NCBI RefSeq assembly: GCF_000266945.1
Contig: NC_018025.1
Coordinates: 2,790,001-2,854,000, forward strand
DNA: 64,000 bases
From: Desulfomonile tiedjei DSM 6799
GTDB lineage: Bacteria > Desulfobacterota > Desulfomonilia > Desulfomonilales > Desulfomonilaceae
Direction of reading: 5' to 3'
Shown piece by piece: positions 1-7,515 of this stretch; the first letter of the stretch is position 1; each line of letters starts with the position of its first letter. The translations under genes and the position numbers were made by a program. Below the pieces are notes generated by a model. It saw only the letters and a program-made list of their open reading frames with translations, did not search any database and was not told the DNA's origin.

Positions 1-1
1 C

Positions 2-985
2 ACAAGCGTGCTTTTCGAAGGAGTGCCCAATTACCCGGGATGGGACAGGTACTGGGAAATCGTGGCAAAACGTAAGGTAGACAAATTCTACACCGCACCG
101 ACAGTAATCAGGTCTCTTGCGCGAGAAGGTGCCGGCTGGGTAGAGAAACACGACCTGAGTTCCCTCAAACTGCTTGGGACCGTGGGAGAGCCCATCAACC
201 CCGAGGCCTGGAGATGGTATTATCACTACGTGGGACGCGATTGGTGCCCCATAGTCGACACTTGGTGGCAGACAGAGACCGGCGGCCAGATGATTACTCC
301 GTTGCCTGCAGTCGCACCCATAAAACCGGGTTCGTGCAGTTTTCCGTTCTTCGGGATCGATCCGGTGATTTTGGACCCTGATACAGGTGAAGAAGTCAAG
401 TACCCCGGACAGGAAGGAGCGCTCTTCATTCGTAAGCCGTGGCCGGGAATGGCCAGAACCGTTTTCGGCGATCATCAGAGGTTCATCGATACCTATTTCA
501 GCCGTATTCCGGGAATGTACTTTACCGGTGACGGAGCGAAACAGGACGAAGATGGTTATTTCTGGATAGCCGGTCGTATAGACGACGTTATCAACGTGTC
601 CGGTCACCGGCTGGGCACGGCGGAAGTCGAGTCCGCCCTTGTTCTTCATCCGGATGTCGCGGAAGCTGCAGTTGTCGGTTTTCCGCATCCCATCAAAGGC
701 CAGGGCATTTACGCTTTCGTGACCTTAAACCAGGGGGTAGCCAAGACTGACGAACTGAGGAAAGGTCTGGTGAACCTCGTGCGTCAACAGATCGGGCCTA
801 TCGCAACTCCGGATGCCATCCAGTGGGCTGATGCTTTGCCCAAAACGCGCAGCGGCAAGATCATGCGAAGGCTGCTGAGGAAGATAAGTGCCGGCCAGAT
901 AGACGATCTGGGCGACACCACAACAATTGCCGATCCCTCCGTGGTGGATACACTCGTCAAGGGACGCGTAGTTCTCAACGCTTAA
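2..985 (+). CDS. acs: Acetyl-CoA synthetase, C-terminal part (5' truncated by window edge)
   Basis: AMP-forming acetate:CoA ligase, which activates acetate to acetyl-AMP and then acetyl-CoA in the cytoplasm. The reading frame is open to the window edge, so only about the last 328 residues are present. The fragment carries the adenylate-binding WWQTETGG motif, the TGD hinge region ([16 protein letters not shown]), the [13 protein letters not shown] segment and the C-terminal [11 protein letters not shown] motif. The Lys of that last motif is the residue acetylated in characterised Acs enzymes (family knowledge). It is followed on the same strand by a GNAT acetyltransferase, an HDAC-like deacetylase and a second ligase, which suggests acetate activation under acetylation control. 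Identification is firm; whether the genes form one transcript is inferred. Confidence 0.95.
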   Translation, partial: TSVLFEGVPNYPGWDRYWEIVAKRKVDKFYTAPTVIRSLAREGAGWVEKHDLSSLKLLGTVGEPINPEAWRWYYHYVGRDWCPIVDTWWQTETGGQMITPLPAVAPIKPGSCSFPFFGIDPVILDPDTGEEVKYPGQEGALFIRKPWPGMARTVFGDHQRFIDTYFSRIPGMYFTGDGAKQDEDGYFWIAGRIDDVINVSGHRLGTAEVESALVLHPDVAEAAVVGFPHPIKGQGIYAFVTLNQGVAKTDELRKGLVNLVRQQIGPIATPDAIQWADALPKTRSGKIMRRLLRKISAGQIDDLGDTTTIADPSVVDTLVKGRVVLNA

Positions 986-1054
986 TCACTACAAGACGGC
1001 ATCCGAGTCTTTCCAATCTTTTCGGGTGCCGTCATTGTCTCAAGACCCCTAAAT

Positions 1055-1543
1055 ATGGCTCAGGTACAGAGGCTGACGTACATCGACAAATTGGGTGATG
1101 CGTACGATATGGGACCCGCGCGGGACGAGGATCGGGCGCTGCTCATCCAAATGTACGAATGTTTCGTCCCGAAAGCTGTAACTCAGGGGCTACCTCCTGC
1201 CAACCCCGACACTCGCCTGGAATGGATCTTAGGTCTCTTGGCGGATGGAGAGAATTTCCTAGCGTGGCAGGAAGGCAAAGTAGTCGGTCACTGTTCGCTT
1301 ATTCTCGATGAATCTATGACGAATGGTGAATACCTGATCTTTGTAAGCAATACACATAGAAATCGAGGACTTGGAACCGGTTTGACGGCAATGGCTGTGG
1401 AAAGGGCGCGGGAACTGGGCCTGGACACCATCTGGCTCACAGTGGAAGCGCTGAATTTCAGAGCTATCAAGCTGTACAAGAAAATTGGTTTTGTCTTCTG
1501 CGACTCGGGAGAACGAGAGCGGATAATGATTCTGCGCTTGTGA
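1055..1543 (+). CDS. GNAT-family N-acetyltransferase, possible AcuA-like regulator of Acs
   Basis: A 162-residue single-domain GNAT protein. The acetyl-CoA pyrophosphate-binding loop is seen as RNRGLGTG at about residues 102-109, after the beta-strand segment GEYLIFVSNTHR, and the C-terminal NFRAIKLYKKIGF segment is typical of the fold. The family transfers an acetyl group from acetyl-CoA to an amine. Its position between an acetyl-CoA synthetase gene and an AcuC-like deacetylase gene (9 bp to the next start) suggests that it acetylates the Acs active-site lysine, as AcuA does in Bacillus; that role is inferred from context. It is shorter than Bacillus AcuA. The ribosome-binding site at the chosen ATG is weak, so the true start may lie slightly downstream. 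Confidence 0.8.
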   Translation: MAQVQRLTYIDKLGDAYDMGPARDEDRALLIQMYECFVPKAVTQGLPPANPDTRLEWILGLLADGENFLAWQEGKVVGHCSLILDESMTNGEYLIFVSNTHRNRGLGTGLTAMAVERARELGLDTIWLTVEALNFRAIKLYKKIGFVFCDSGERERIMILRL

Positions 1544-1552
1544 GCCGGACCT

Positions 1553-2593
1553 ATGATTCTGAAAGTCGGCGTGGTTCGAGATGATCGGTATTTGCTGCAT
1601 CAGACAGGGTTGGATCATCCTGAACGGGCAGCACGTCTGAAGACCGTGTATCGCATGCTGGACAAAGAATTCGCCGACGCCTTGATCACTATCGAGCCTG
1701 AACCAGCTACTCTCGAACATCTCGAACTGGTACATACTCCGGCATTTATTCGGAAAATCCTCAAGACCTCGGAGCACGATTTCATCAATCTGGCTCCGGA
1801 CACTCCAGTGAGCTCGCAGTCGTATATCTCTGCCTGGCTTGCTGCAGGGGGATGTATTCGGGGACTTCAGGCATTGCTGTCCGGTCGATGCGATGCCGTA
1901 TTTTGTCTGGTCCGTCCGCCCGGACATCACGCAACGCCCGATAAAGCAGGTGGATATTGCATTTTCAACAATATCGGAATTGCGGCCAAATATGCCATAG
2001 AGCGTCATGGCTTCAGGCGTATCCTGATACTGGACTTCGACATTCATCATGGTAACGGTATTCAGGATCTTTTTTACGAAGACGATTCGGTCCTTTATTT
2101 ATCGACCCATTCTTTAGGAAGGTATCCGCACACGGGGGAATGGAGTGAAACGGGGACAGGCAGGGGACTGGGATATTCGGTGAACATTCCCGTTCCCAAT
2201 GACATTTCGGACATGGATTTTCTCTATATGTATTGGAAATTGCTCGGACCGATCATGAGGTACTACAGACCAGAACTGATACTCGTTGCGGCAGGCTTCG
2301 ACGGCCATCATCGCGATCCCATCGGACGAACGCAACTCACTGAACAAGCTTTTCGTTGGATAACGGAAGCAATACTGGAATTGAGAGATGCTGTGAAAAG
2401 TCCTCCGCTGCTTTTTGCTCTGGAAGGCGGCCACGATGCGGCAGCTCTCGCTGATTGCGTTAAACAGGTTCTGGATGTCCTCACCTGGAAGGAACGTCGT
2501 CCTCGGATACCTCTGTTGCTGTCGCCGAAAGGCAAGAGTCTCGTGGAACGAGCAGAGGCAGTACATCGAAAATATGGCGTCTGGATTTCTTGA
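1553..2593 (+). CDS. acuC: HDAC-superfamily (AcuC-like) deacylase with Tyr-to-His active site change
   Basis: A 346-residue zinc-dependent arginase/deacetylase-fold protein. Visible catalytic features are the tandem histidines of RPPGHHATP (His125/126), the zinc ligands in DFDIHHGNG (Asp163, His165) and AAGFDGHH (Asp250), and the loop ALEGGHD. In most bacterial AcuC and class I/IIb HDACs this loop has Tyr (GGY) that stabilises the transition state; here it is His294 (codon CAC at 2432-2434), as in vertebrate class IIa enzymes that are weak on acetyl-lysine. The likely partner is an acetyl-CoA synthetase encoded on either side, with the GNAT gene just upstream. A role in deacetylating Acs is inferred from the neighbourhood. 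Substrate preference is uncertain because of the substitution. Confidence 0.85.
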   Translation: MILKVGVVRDDRYLLHQTGLDHPERAARLKTVYRMLDKEFADALITIEPEPATLEHLELVHTPAFIRKILKTSEHDFINLAPDTPVSSQSYISAWLAAGGCIRGLQALLSGRCDAVFCLVRPPGHHATPDKAGGYCIFNNIGIAAKYAIERHGFRRILILDFDIHHGNGIQDLFYEDDSVLYLSTHSLGRYPHTGEWSETGTGRGLGYSVNIPVPNDISDMDFLYMYWKLLGPIMRYYRPELILVAAGFDGHHRDPIGRTQLTEQAFRWITEAILELRDAVKSPPLLFALEGGHDAAALADCVKQVLDVLTWKERRPRIPLLLSPKGKSLVERAEAVHRKYGVWIS

Positions 2594-2659
2594 TTCCGTA
2601 CTGACCCATCACCTTGAATTCCTTTGCTTGCAGGATGCAATTCACTGGCAGGGTTGGAG

Positions 2660-4381
2660 ATGATCGAGACAGGAATACCGCCGGACAAAGAAGAAGCGAA
2701 TCTCGAGACGTATGCTGAGAAAGGTACAAGCTTCTCCTGGGCAGAGTTGGAACGGGAATTCACGTGGTATGAATCCGGCGAGTTGAACATTGTACAGGAA
2801 GCCTTGGACAGATGGGCTCGGCTGAGAGATGAAAAATCTCGTAAAGCGCTGATTTTTGAAAAAGCCGGTAAAACCTTGGTGTTCACCTATCAAGAATTAC
2901 GGGAATCATCGTGTCAGTGGGCAAACCTCCTCACAGAATATGGGTTGACTGTAGGAGATCGCGTTTTTATCTTTCTGCCGCCATGTCCCGAGATTTACTT
3001 CTTGATGCTTGCCTGTGCGCGTCTGGGTATCATTTTTTCACCACTCTTTCCCGATCTTTCGTTTGACGAACTTGCGTTTCGCCTGCAAAACGCAAGACCG
3101 CGGAGTATCGTCACTCATCCGGATCTTATCGAACGACTCCCGGACCATGCACTGTCCAGCGTCGAACGCATCTTTCTCACTGAAGGAGCCGGAGTCGGTC
3201 TCTTTCCTAACGAGTTGCCGATCAAAGACATCATCGGCACGCTCCCTAGGAAGAGCGCTATTAAATGGGTGAGGGGCACCACTCCGCTGTACTTGCTGTA
3301 CACGTCAGGTTCCACCGGCCCTCCTAAAGGTGTAGTGCACGCCCATATGGATATGATCGGCCATTTGATCACCGCTCGACATGTGCTGAATGTGAAGGAG
3401 GGGACGGTGATCTGGACCGACGGAGACCCTGGTTGGGTAACCGGTACCGTGTACGGAGCGTTCGCTCCCTGGCTCTGCGGAGCTACATCAGTGATCCAAG
3501 GAGATCGATTCTCGGCATCCACCTGGTACAGAACCTTGGAACGGCACAAGGTGGAGATCTGGTACACGACGCCGCGAACCTTGACGCGGCTCGCCGAAGC
3601 TGGAGACGATCTGCCCCGGCGATACGATTTTTCCCGCTTGCGCCACATTGCGACGGTAGGTGAGATGCTCAGGCCCGATCAATTTGCTTGGACCCGGGAA
3701 ACACTGAAGCTGCCGCCTCACGACACATGGTGGATGACCGAGACAGGAATGATATGCATAGCAAATTACCAGTCCATGAGTATCAAGCCGGGCAGCATGG
3801 GTAAGGTTATTCCGGGAATTGAGGCTGCAGTTCTGGACGAGAATGGCGAACCACTTCCCCCGATGACTCTCGGTGAACTTGCATTACGTCCGGATTGGCC
3901 GGCACTCATGACAGGAATCTGGCAGGATGCAGCCCGTTATCAAGATTACTTCCGGTTCCGAAATTGGTTTCTTACCGGTGACATGGTTACCATGGACGAA
4001 GACGGTTATTTCTTTCACTACGGCCGGAATGACGATCTCATTAAAATTGGCGAAAAGATTATAGGACCGTATGAAGTCGAGCAGGTCCTTGCGTTTCATC
4101 CGGCAGTTGCAGAAGCAGTAGCTATATCTGTCGGGTCTGCATCAGCAAAGACGTATGTGAAAGCGTTTGTCATGGTGAGCAAAGGCTTCACGGCCTCGGC
4201 AAGTCTGAATCATCAGATGAAAGCATTTCTGAAAGCGAATATCTCTCAGGACTTGCCGCTCGCTGATATCGAGTTTATGGAAGAATTGCCTAAAACACGA
4301 TCCGGAAAGTTGCTCCGAAGAGTCTTGCGTGCACGAGAAAAGGGATTGCCTTCCGGAGATCCTGCTCGATTAAAGGAATAG
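2660..4381 (+). CDS. AMP-dependent acetyl/acyl-CoA synthetase, AcsA-like
   Basis: ANL-superfamily acyl-CoA ligase of 573 residues, about the length of Bacillus AcsA and shorter than canonical Acs. It has the P-loop-like YTSGSTGPPKGVVH motif at about 213-226, the TPRTLTRL and WWMTETG adenylate motifs, the LTGDMVTMDEDGYFFHYGR hinge, and PKTRSGKLLRR with the catalytic Lys at about 550. The ATG at 2660 is chosen over an in-frame TTG at 2624 because an AGGGTTGG purine tract sits just before it and the length then fits the family. It probably activates acetate or another short acid and may be regulated by the GNAT/deacetylase pair upstream. The exact substrate cannot be read from sequence. Confidence 0.88.
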   Translation: MIETGIPPDKEEANLETYAEKGTSFSWAELEREFTWYESGELNIVQEALDRWARLRDEKSRKALIFEKAGKTLVFTYQELRESSCQWANLLTEYGLTVGDRVFIFLPPCPEIYFLMLACARLGIIFSPLFPDLSFDELAFRLQNARPRSIVTHPDLIERLPDHALSSVERIFLTEGAGVGLFPNELPIKDIIGTLPRKSAIKWVRGTTPLYLLYTSGSTGPPKGVVHAHMDMIGHLITARHVLNVKEGTVIWTDGDPGWVTGTVYGAFAPWLCGATSVIQGDRFSASTWYRTLERHKVEIWYTTPRTLTRLAEAGDDLPRRYDFSRLRHIATVGEMLRPDQFAWTRETLKLPPHDTWWMTETGMICIANYQSMSIKPGSMGKVIPGIEAAVLDENGEPLPPMTLGELALRPDWPALMTGIWQDAARYQDYFRFRNWFLTGDMVTMDEDGYFFHYGRNDDLIKIGEKIIGPYEVEQVLAFHPAVAEAVAISVGSASAKTYVKAFVMVSKGFTASASLNHQMKAFLKANISQDLPLADIEFMEELPKTRSGKLLRRVLRAREKGLPSGDPARLKE

Positions 4382-4429
4382 ATCCCTGAGATTACGATGC
4401 GCAGTGCCGTTGACGATTGCTTTGTCGGC

Positions 4430-5206
4430 TCAATCCGTGGTGGTAGGAACAATTTGCCTGATTAGGTCTATGGTAGGTTTCAATTCCGATTTGAGTACGT
4501 TCATGAGTGCCATGCTGAGACCTGCTCCGGCAAAAAGAGCGAGGCACGTCTCTTCTATTTTAATGGAATAACGCGTTTTCTGTCCGCTTCGCAGGTTCGA
4601 TAGGCCTATCATTGTTCGAACCGGTTCAGAGAATACGGCTCCGCTTGCCAGGAGGTTCACTGCCTTCAAGCCTTCGGAGATTCTCAGGTACGCGTCATCC
4701 CAACTCAAGCTCGGCAACACAGGATCGAACACCAGATCTTCGGTTCTCAATCCCGCATTCAAACAGTGTTCCCTCAGTTCCACCGCTATCGCGATCTTTT
4801 CCTCCATAGTCGGGGGAGTAAACGATTTCGCATCCATGATCAGAAGAATCAGGGGCGTTCCATGTTCCACAGCCAACGGGAGAATTTCATTTAGTTTTTG
4901 GGGCTCCAGGGAAAGAGCATTCAGGAAAGGAGTTGCTTTGCACACCGACAGCCCTCTGGCAAGAACTCCTGCATTTGGGCTATCCAGAATGAGACGCGCC
5001 GATACGACTTCCTGGACCGCTTCCACGAGAAATGCCATGCGATCTTCTTTTCGTCTCGAGAGATAGCCCGGATTGATGTCGATGAACTGCGTCCCTTTTT
5101 GAACACACGCTTTGGCAAGTTCCTGGATGGGTTCAGGATCGAGTGATTCCATTGCTCGTGAAACAATGGGGTTCATGGCATTGATATTATCTGCAACGAC
5201 AAGCAT
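4430..5206 (-). CDS. Pterin-binding methyltetrahydrofolate methyltransferase (AcsE/MtrH-like)
   Basis: A 258-residue TIM-barrel protein of the DHPS/pterin-binding family. The conserved DINPG (residues 43-47), a second segment with DPVLPS, and GLSN near residue 200 match the methyltetrahydrofolate:corrinoid iron-sulfur protein methyltransferases (AcsE). These move the methyl group of CH3-H4folate to the cobalt of a corrinoid protein in the Wood-Ljungdahl pathway. The corrinoid protein and CO dehydrogenase/acetyl-CoA synthase genes are not in this window. The neighbouring cyclodeaminase-like gene, plus folD and cooC-like genes elsewhere in the window, fit an organism using one-carbon folate chemistry. 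A methylcobalamin-dependent methyltransferase of other specificity is the alternative. Confidence 0.82.
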   Translation of the reverse strand: MLVVADNINAMNPIVSRAMESLDPEPIQELAKACVQKGTQFIDINPGYLSRRKEDRMAFLVEAVQEVVSARLILDSPNAGVLARGLSVCKATPFLNALSLEPQKLNEILPLAVEHGTPLILLIMDAKSFTPPTMEEKIAIAVELREHCLNAGLRTEDLVFDPVLPSLSWDDAYLRISEGLKAVNLLASGAVFSEPVRTMIGLSNLRSGQKTRYSIKIEETCLALFAGAGLSMALMNVLKSELKPTIDLIRQIVPTTTD

Positions 5207-5234
5207 CTCACTGTCTCTCTGTGCGTTCCTTCAG

Positions 5235-5444
5235 AGCATAGGCGCTAACTTACCGTGTTTTTGGTCGTTTGTTCCGGAGGAACAACTGACAATAGGCCGG
5301 CGATTCATCGCCGGTTAAGGAAAAATCTAATGATTTTCGAGTCCCGGAGGGACGGCTGATACACAAATTCCCGGTAATGAATTACCGGGCTATTTTCTTT
5401 AGTCCCTGCGGGACAAGGAATTGCAGAAAAGTTAGCGCCTATGC
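5235..5444. repeat. Repeat family A, copy 1: 210-bp element with 16-bp terminal inverted repeats
   Basis: The ends are perfect inverted repeats: GCATAGGCGCTAACTT at 5235-5250 and its complement at 5429-5444. Between them lie five short hairpins in a row: 5270-5282 (GTTCC/GGAAC), 5297-5314 (CCGGCGAT/ATCGCCGG), 5341-5353 (GTCCC/GGGAC), 5370-5389 (CCCGGTAAT/ATTACCGGG) and 5402-5414 (GTCCC/GGGAC). Related copies are at 9800-10012 (opposite orientation) and 57247-57669. There is no coding potential. It resembles a MITE or large REP-type element. The right end overlaps the stop codon of the adjacent minus-strand gene. Confidence 0.9.
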
Positions 5445-6023
5445 CCCCAGGGTAGACATTGTCTGGTTGAACTGAGTCTCCACTTGATCCAACAAAGTTT
5501 GAAACCGCTGCTCATACGAGGATACGTGTCCCCGTTCTCTCATGAGCAGCAGATTGGCCGAAGTTATGTGAGATGCGCCGTATATAGCTGCGCGAGCGAA
5601 TTCCGCAGCAACCTGCAAATCGGATATAAGATGTTTTCGGCACAAGGAACCCACATCCGCGATGCATTTCAGAATCCTCAACCCTGATTGCATGATGTTC
5701 AAAGGACATTCTACAGCCGATTCCATGCTCGAGATCAATTCCGAGCCGGTGATGCCTGCCTTCCGCACTCGTGCCAACTCAAGATATGCTTGCACGTCCT
5801 GTTCACACCATTGGGCACAGTCCTTTTGCAGTACGACAACGGTAGAGAGCATTCTCGTTAAGACAGATTCACTTCCTGAATTCTCGTTCCGCTGCAGCTC
5901 GATACGGACGATCTTCTCAACGATCGCCACGGAGAGGAGCGCACCGTAAGCCGATGCTGCGCCCCCACCCGGATCGGGTCTCGGCCGGGAAAGGGCTTCT
6001 AAGAATGCATCTTTCACAGACAT
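5439..6023 (-). CDS. Cyclodeaminase/methenyl-THF cyclohydrolase family protein (FchA-like)
   Basis: A 194-residue mostly helical protein of the formiminotransferase-cyclodeaminase C-terminal domain family. The signature PDPGGGAASAYGALL lies at residues 16-30. Stand-alone members (FchA) act as methenyltetrahydrofolate cyclohydrolase or formimino-THF cyclodeaminase, feeding folate-bound one-carbon units. It is transcribed towards the methyltransferase gene at 4430-5206, but repeat A1 separates them. The last two codons, GCA TAG, are inside the terminal inverted repeat of that element, so the insertion appears to have supplied the present stop codon and may have trimmed or extended the C-terminus. 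Confidence 0.8.
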   Translation of the reverse strand: MSVKDAFLEALSRPRPDPGGGAASAYGALLSVAIVEKIVRIELQRNENSGSESVLTRMLSTVVVLQKDCAQWCEQDVQAYLELARVRKAGITGSELISSMESAVECPLNIMQSGLRILKCIADVGSLCRKHLISDLQVAAEFARAAIYGASHITSANLLLMRERGHVSSYEQRFQTLLDQVETQFNQTMSTLGA

Positions 6024-6045
6024 TGCTCAGCAGAATGCGCGGTTA

Positions 6046-7107
6046 TCATGGCAATTTAGTCCCGCACTCCTGACAAAAGCGATCCGCTGCTGCGGCTGCC
6101 TTGCCGCACTGAGGACATGATTTCTGTTGTGGCTTGCCACATTCAGGACAAAACTTGGCATCAGGTGTAACAGGTTTTCCGCATTCGCTGCAAAACCGAT
6201 TGCCTGTACCTGGAGCCGAACTTGGAGCTTGCGACTGTTGCTGATTCTGAGCAACAGAACCTGCCATCTGGTTAGCCATTTGCTGGCCCATGGCAATCCC
6301 TGCTCCCATACCGACGAAATCACCCGCTCCACCTGACTTTGCCGCTTCAGGTATCGCCTGAGCAGTCTGAAATTGCGTCAGCCGATTGAGATCGCCGGCT
6401 ATACCCATTTGGGAGCGAGTATCGAGCATCTTCTCAACTTCAGGCGGCAAAGAGATGTTTTCGATGACGAATCGCGACAAAGAAATACCGTACTTCAGAA
6501 ACTCCGGATCCATTGACGCTCTAGCCTTTTCTCCCATACTGCGGTAATTGGACGCGAGATCCAGAGCAGCCGTATTGGAAGTCCCCAGTAGTTCGGTGAA
6601 ATTCGAGACGAGCAAACTTCGCAACTGACCCTGTATTTCGTCTGTTGTGAAATTTCCGTCCGTGCCGACGATTTCTCGAATCAGCAATTCCGGGTCGGTA
6701 ACACGAATTCCATACGTACCGAAGGCTCGAAGCCGTACGACTCCGAAATCGGGATCCCGCAGCATTACCGGATTCTGAGTGCCCCATTTGAGATCGAGGA
6801 AATTCCGTGTACTGACAAAATACACCTCTGCTTTGAAGGGAGATTCGAAACCGTGCCGCCACGATCTGAGGGTCGTCATAATCGGCATGTTCTGTGTCGT
6901 GAGACTGTACATACCGGGCGCAAAAATATCTGCTATTCTTCCCTCATTCACGAATACCGCAGTCTGGCCTTCTCGCACCGTAAGCTTGGCTCCCATTTTG
7001 ATCTCGTTGTCTTTATCCGGGAATCTCCAGACCAGGGTGTCCCCTGTATCGTCGAGCCATGCTATTACCTCTATGAGTTCGCCTTTGATGAAATCTAAAA
7101 TGCCCAT
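6046..7107 (-). CDS. SPFH-domain protein with two C-terminal zinc ribbons (YdjI-like)
   Basis: A 353-residue protein with an N-terminal SPFH/virion-core-like domain (about residues 20-270; EIKMGAKLTVREGQTAVFVNEGR is characteristic), then a Gly/Met/Gln-rich linker (about 270-300) and two zinc ribbons, CSECGKPVTPDAKFCPEC and CPQC...CQEC, at the extreme C-terminus. Bacillus YdjI and similar proteins have this architecture and are linked to membrane stress and PspA-like systems (family knowledge). There is no signal peptide or membrane span, so it is probably cytoplasmic and recruited to the membrane. It sits 22 bp upstream of the cyclodeaminase-like gene on the same strand, so co-transcription is possible although no functional link is obvious. 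Confidence 0.85.
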   Translation of the reverse strand: MGILDFIKGELIEVIAWLDDTGDTLVWRFPDKDNEIKMGAKLTVREGQTAVFVNEGRIADIFAPGMYSLTTQNMPIMTTLRSWRHGFESPFKAEVYFVSTRNFLDLKWGTQNPVMLRDPDFGVVRLRAFGTYGIRVTDPELLIREIVGTDGNFTTDEIQGQLRSLLVSNFTELLGTSNTAALDLASNYRSMGEKARASMDPEFLKYGISLSRFVIENISLPPEVEKMLDTRSQMGIAGDLNRLTQFQTAQAIPEAAKSGGAGDFVGMGAGIAMGQQMANQMAGSVAQNQQQSQAPSSAPGTGNRFCSECGKPVTPDAKFCPECGKPQQKSCPQCGKAAAAADRFCQECGTKLP

Positions 7108-7293
7108 TGTTCAATCCTCTCCCAGTTTCTCCTTACTGAACTATGAATGGCGGAAGATTCAGTTTCTTTGTCGTCATAATATACTACAACGAACAGTTGA
7201 AAATCCGATAGGAAAATCGAATTCTACGATACTCGGGGTGTGCTCGGATAATACTTTGAATTGGTGAGCGGAAGAGGCTTCGGAAGAAGAAAA

Positions 7294-7485
7294 GTCGGGC
7301 CGACGTAAGTGTTCAGTTATTCGGGGAAAAATGGGATTCCGAGCTCTGGAGGAGCGAACAAAGAGTAGCCACGGGTGAAACCCGTGGACAGAGCGTCCAT
7401 AATCCCTGATAAACAACCCTGGCGGGGTCGCCCCTCCGGGGCATTCATCGAACGCCGCATGTAAAGTGAATGCTTACGGGCCGAC
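7294..7485. repeat. Repeat family F: hairpin-rich element with imperfect terminal inverted repeats
   Basis: This occupies most of the gap between the rhodanese gene and the SPFH gene. The ends GTCGGGCCGACGTAAGTGTTCA (as 7294-7315) and 7467-7485 are imperfect complements. Inside are a strong hairpin, CCACGGGTGAAACCCGTGG, near 7372-7392 and a GC-rich segment. A further hairpin, CGGGCCGA/TCGGCCCG, overlaps the right end at about 7477-7501. Only one copy is visible here, so calling it mobile is tentative. The rest of the 7108-7515 gap shows nothing else recognisable. Confidence 0.45.
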
Positions 7486-7515
7486 CGAGATGATCGGCCC
7501 GACGAGGAGTAGTTG

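Noticed and set aside
1259-2050. 263-codon minus-strand ORF opposite the GNAT and deacetylase genes
   Set aside because: Shadow of two strongly supported plus-strand genes, with no recognisable motif.
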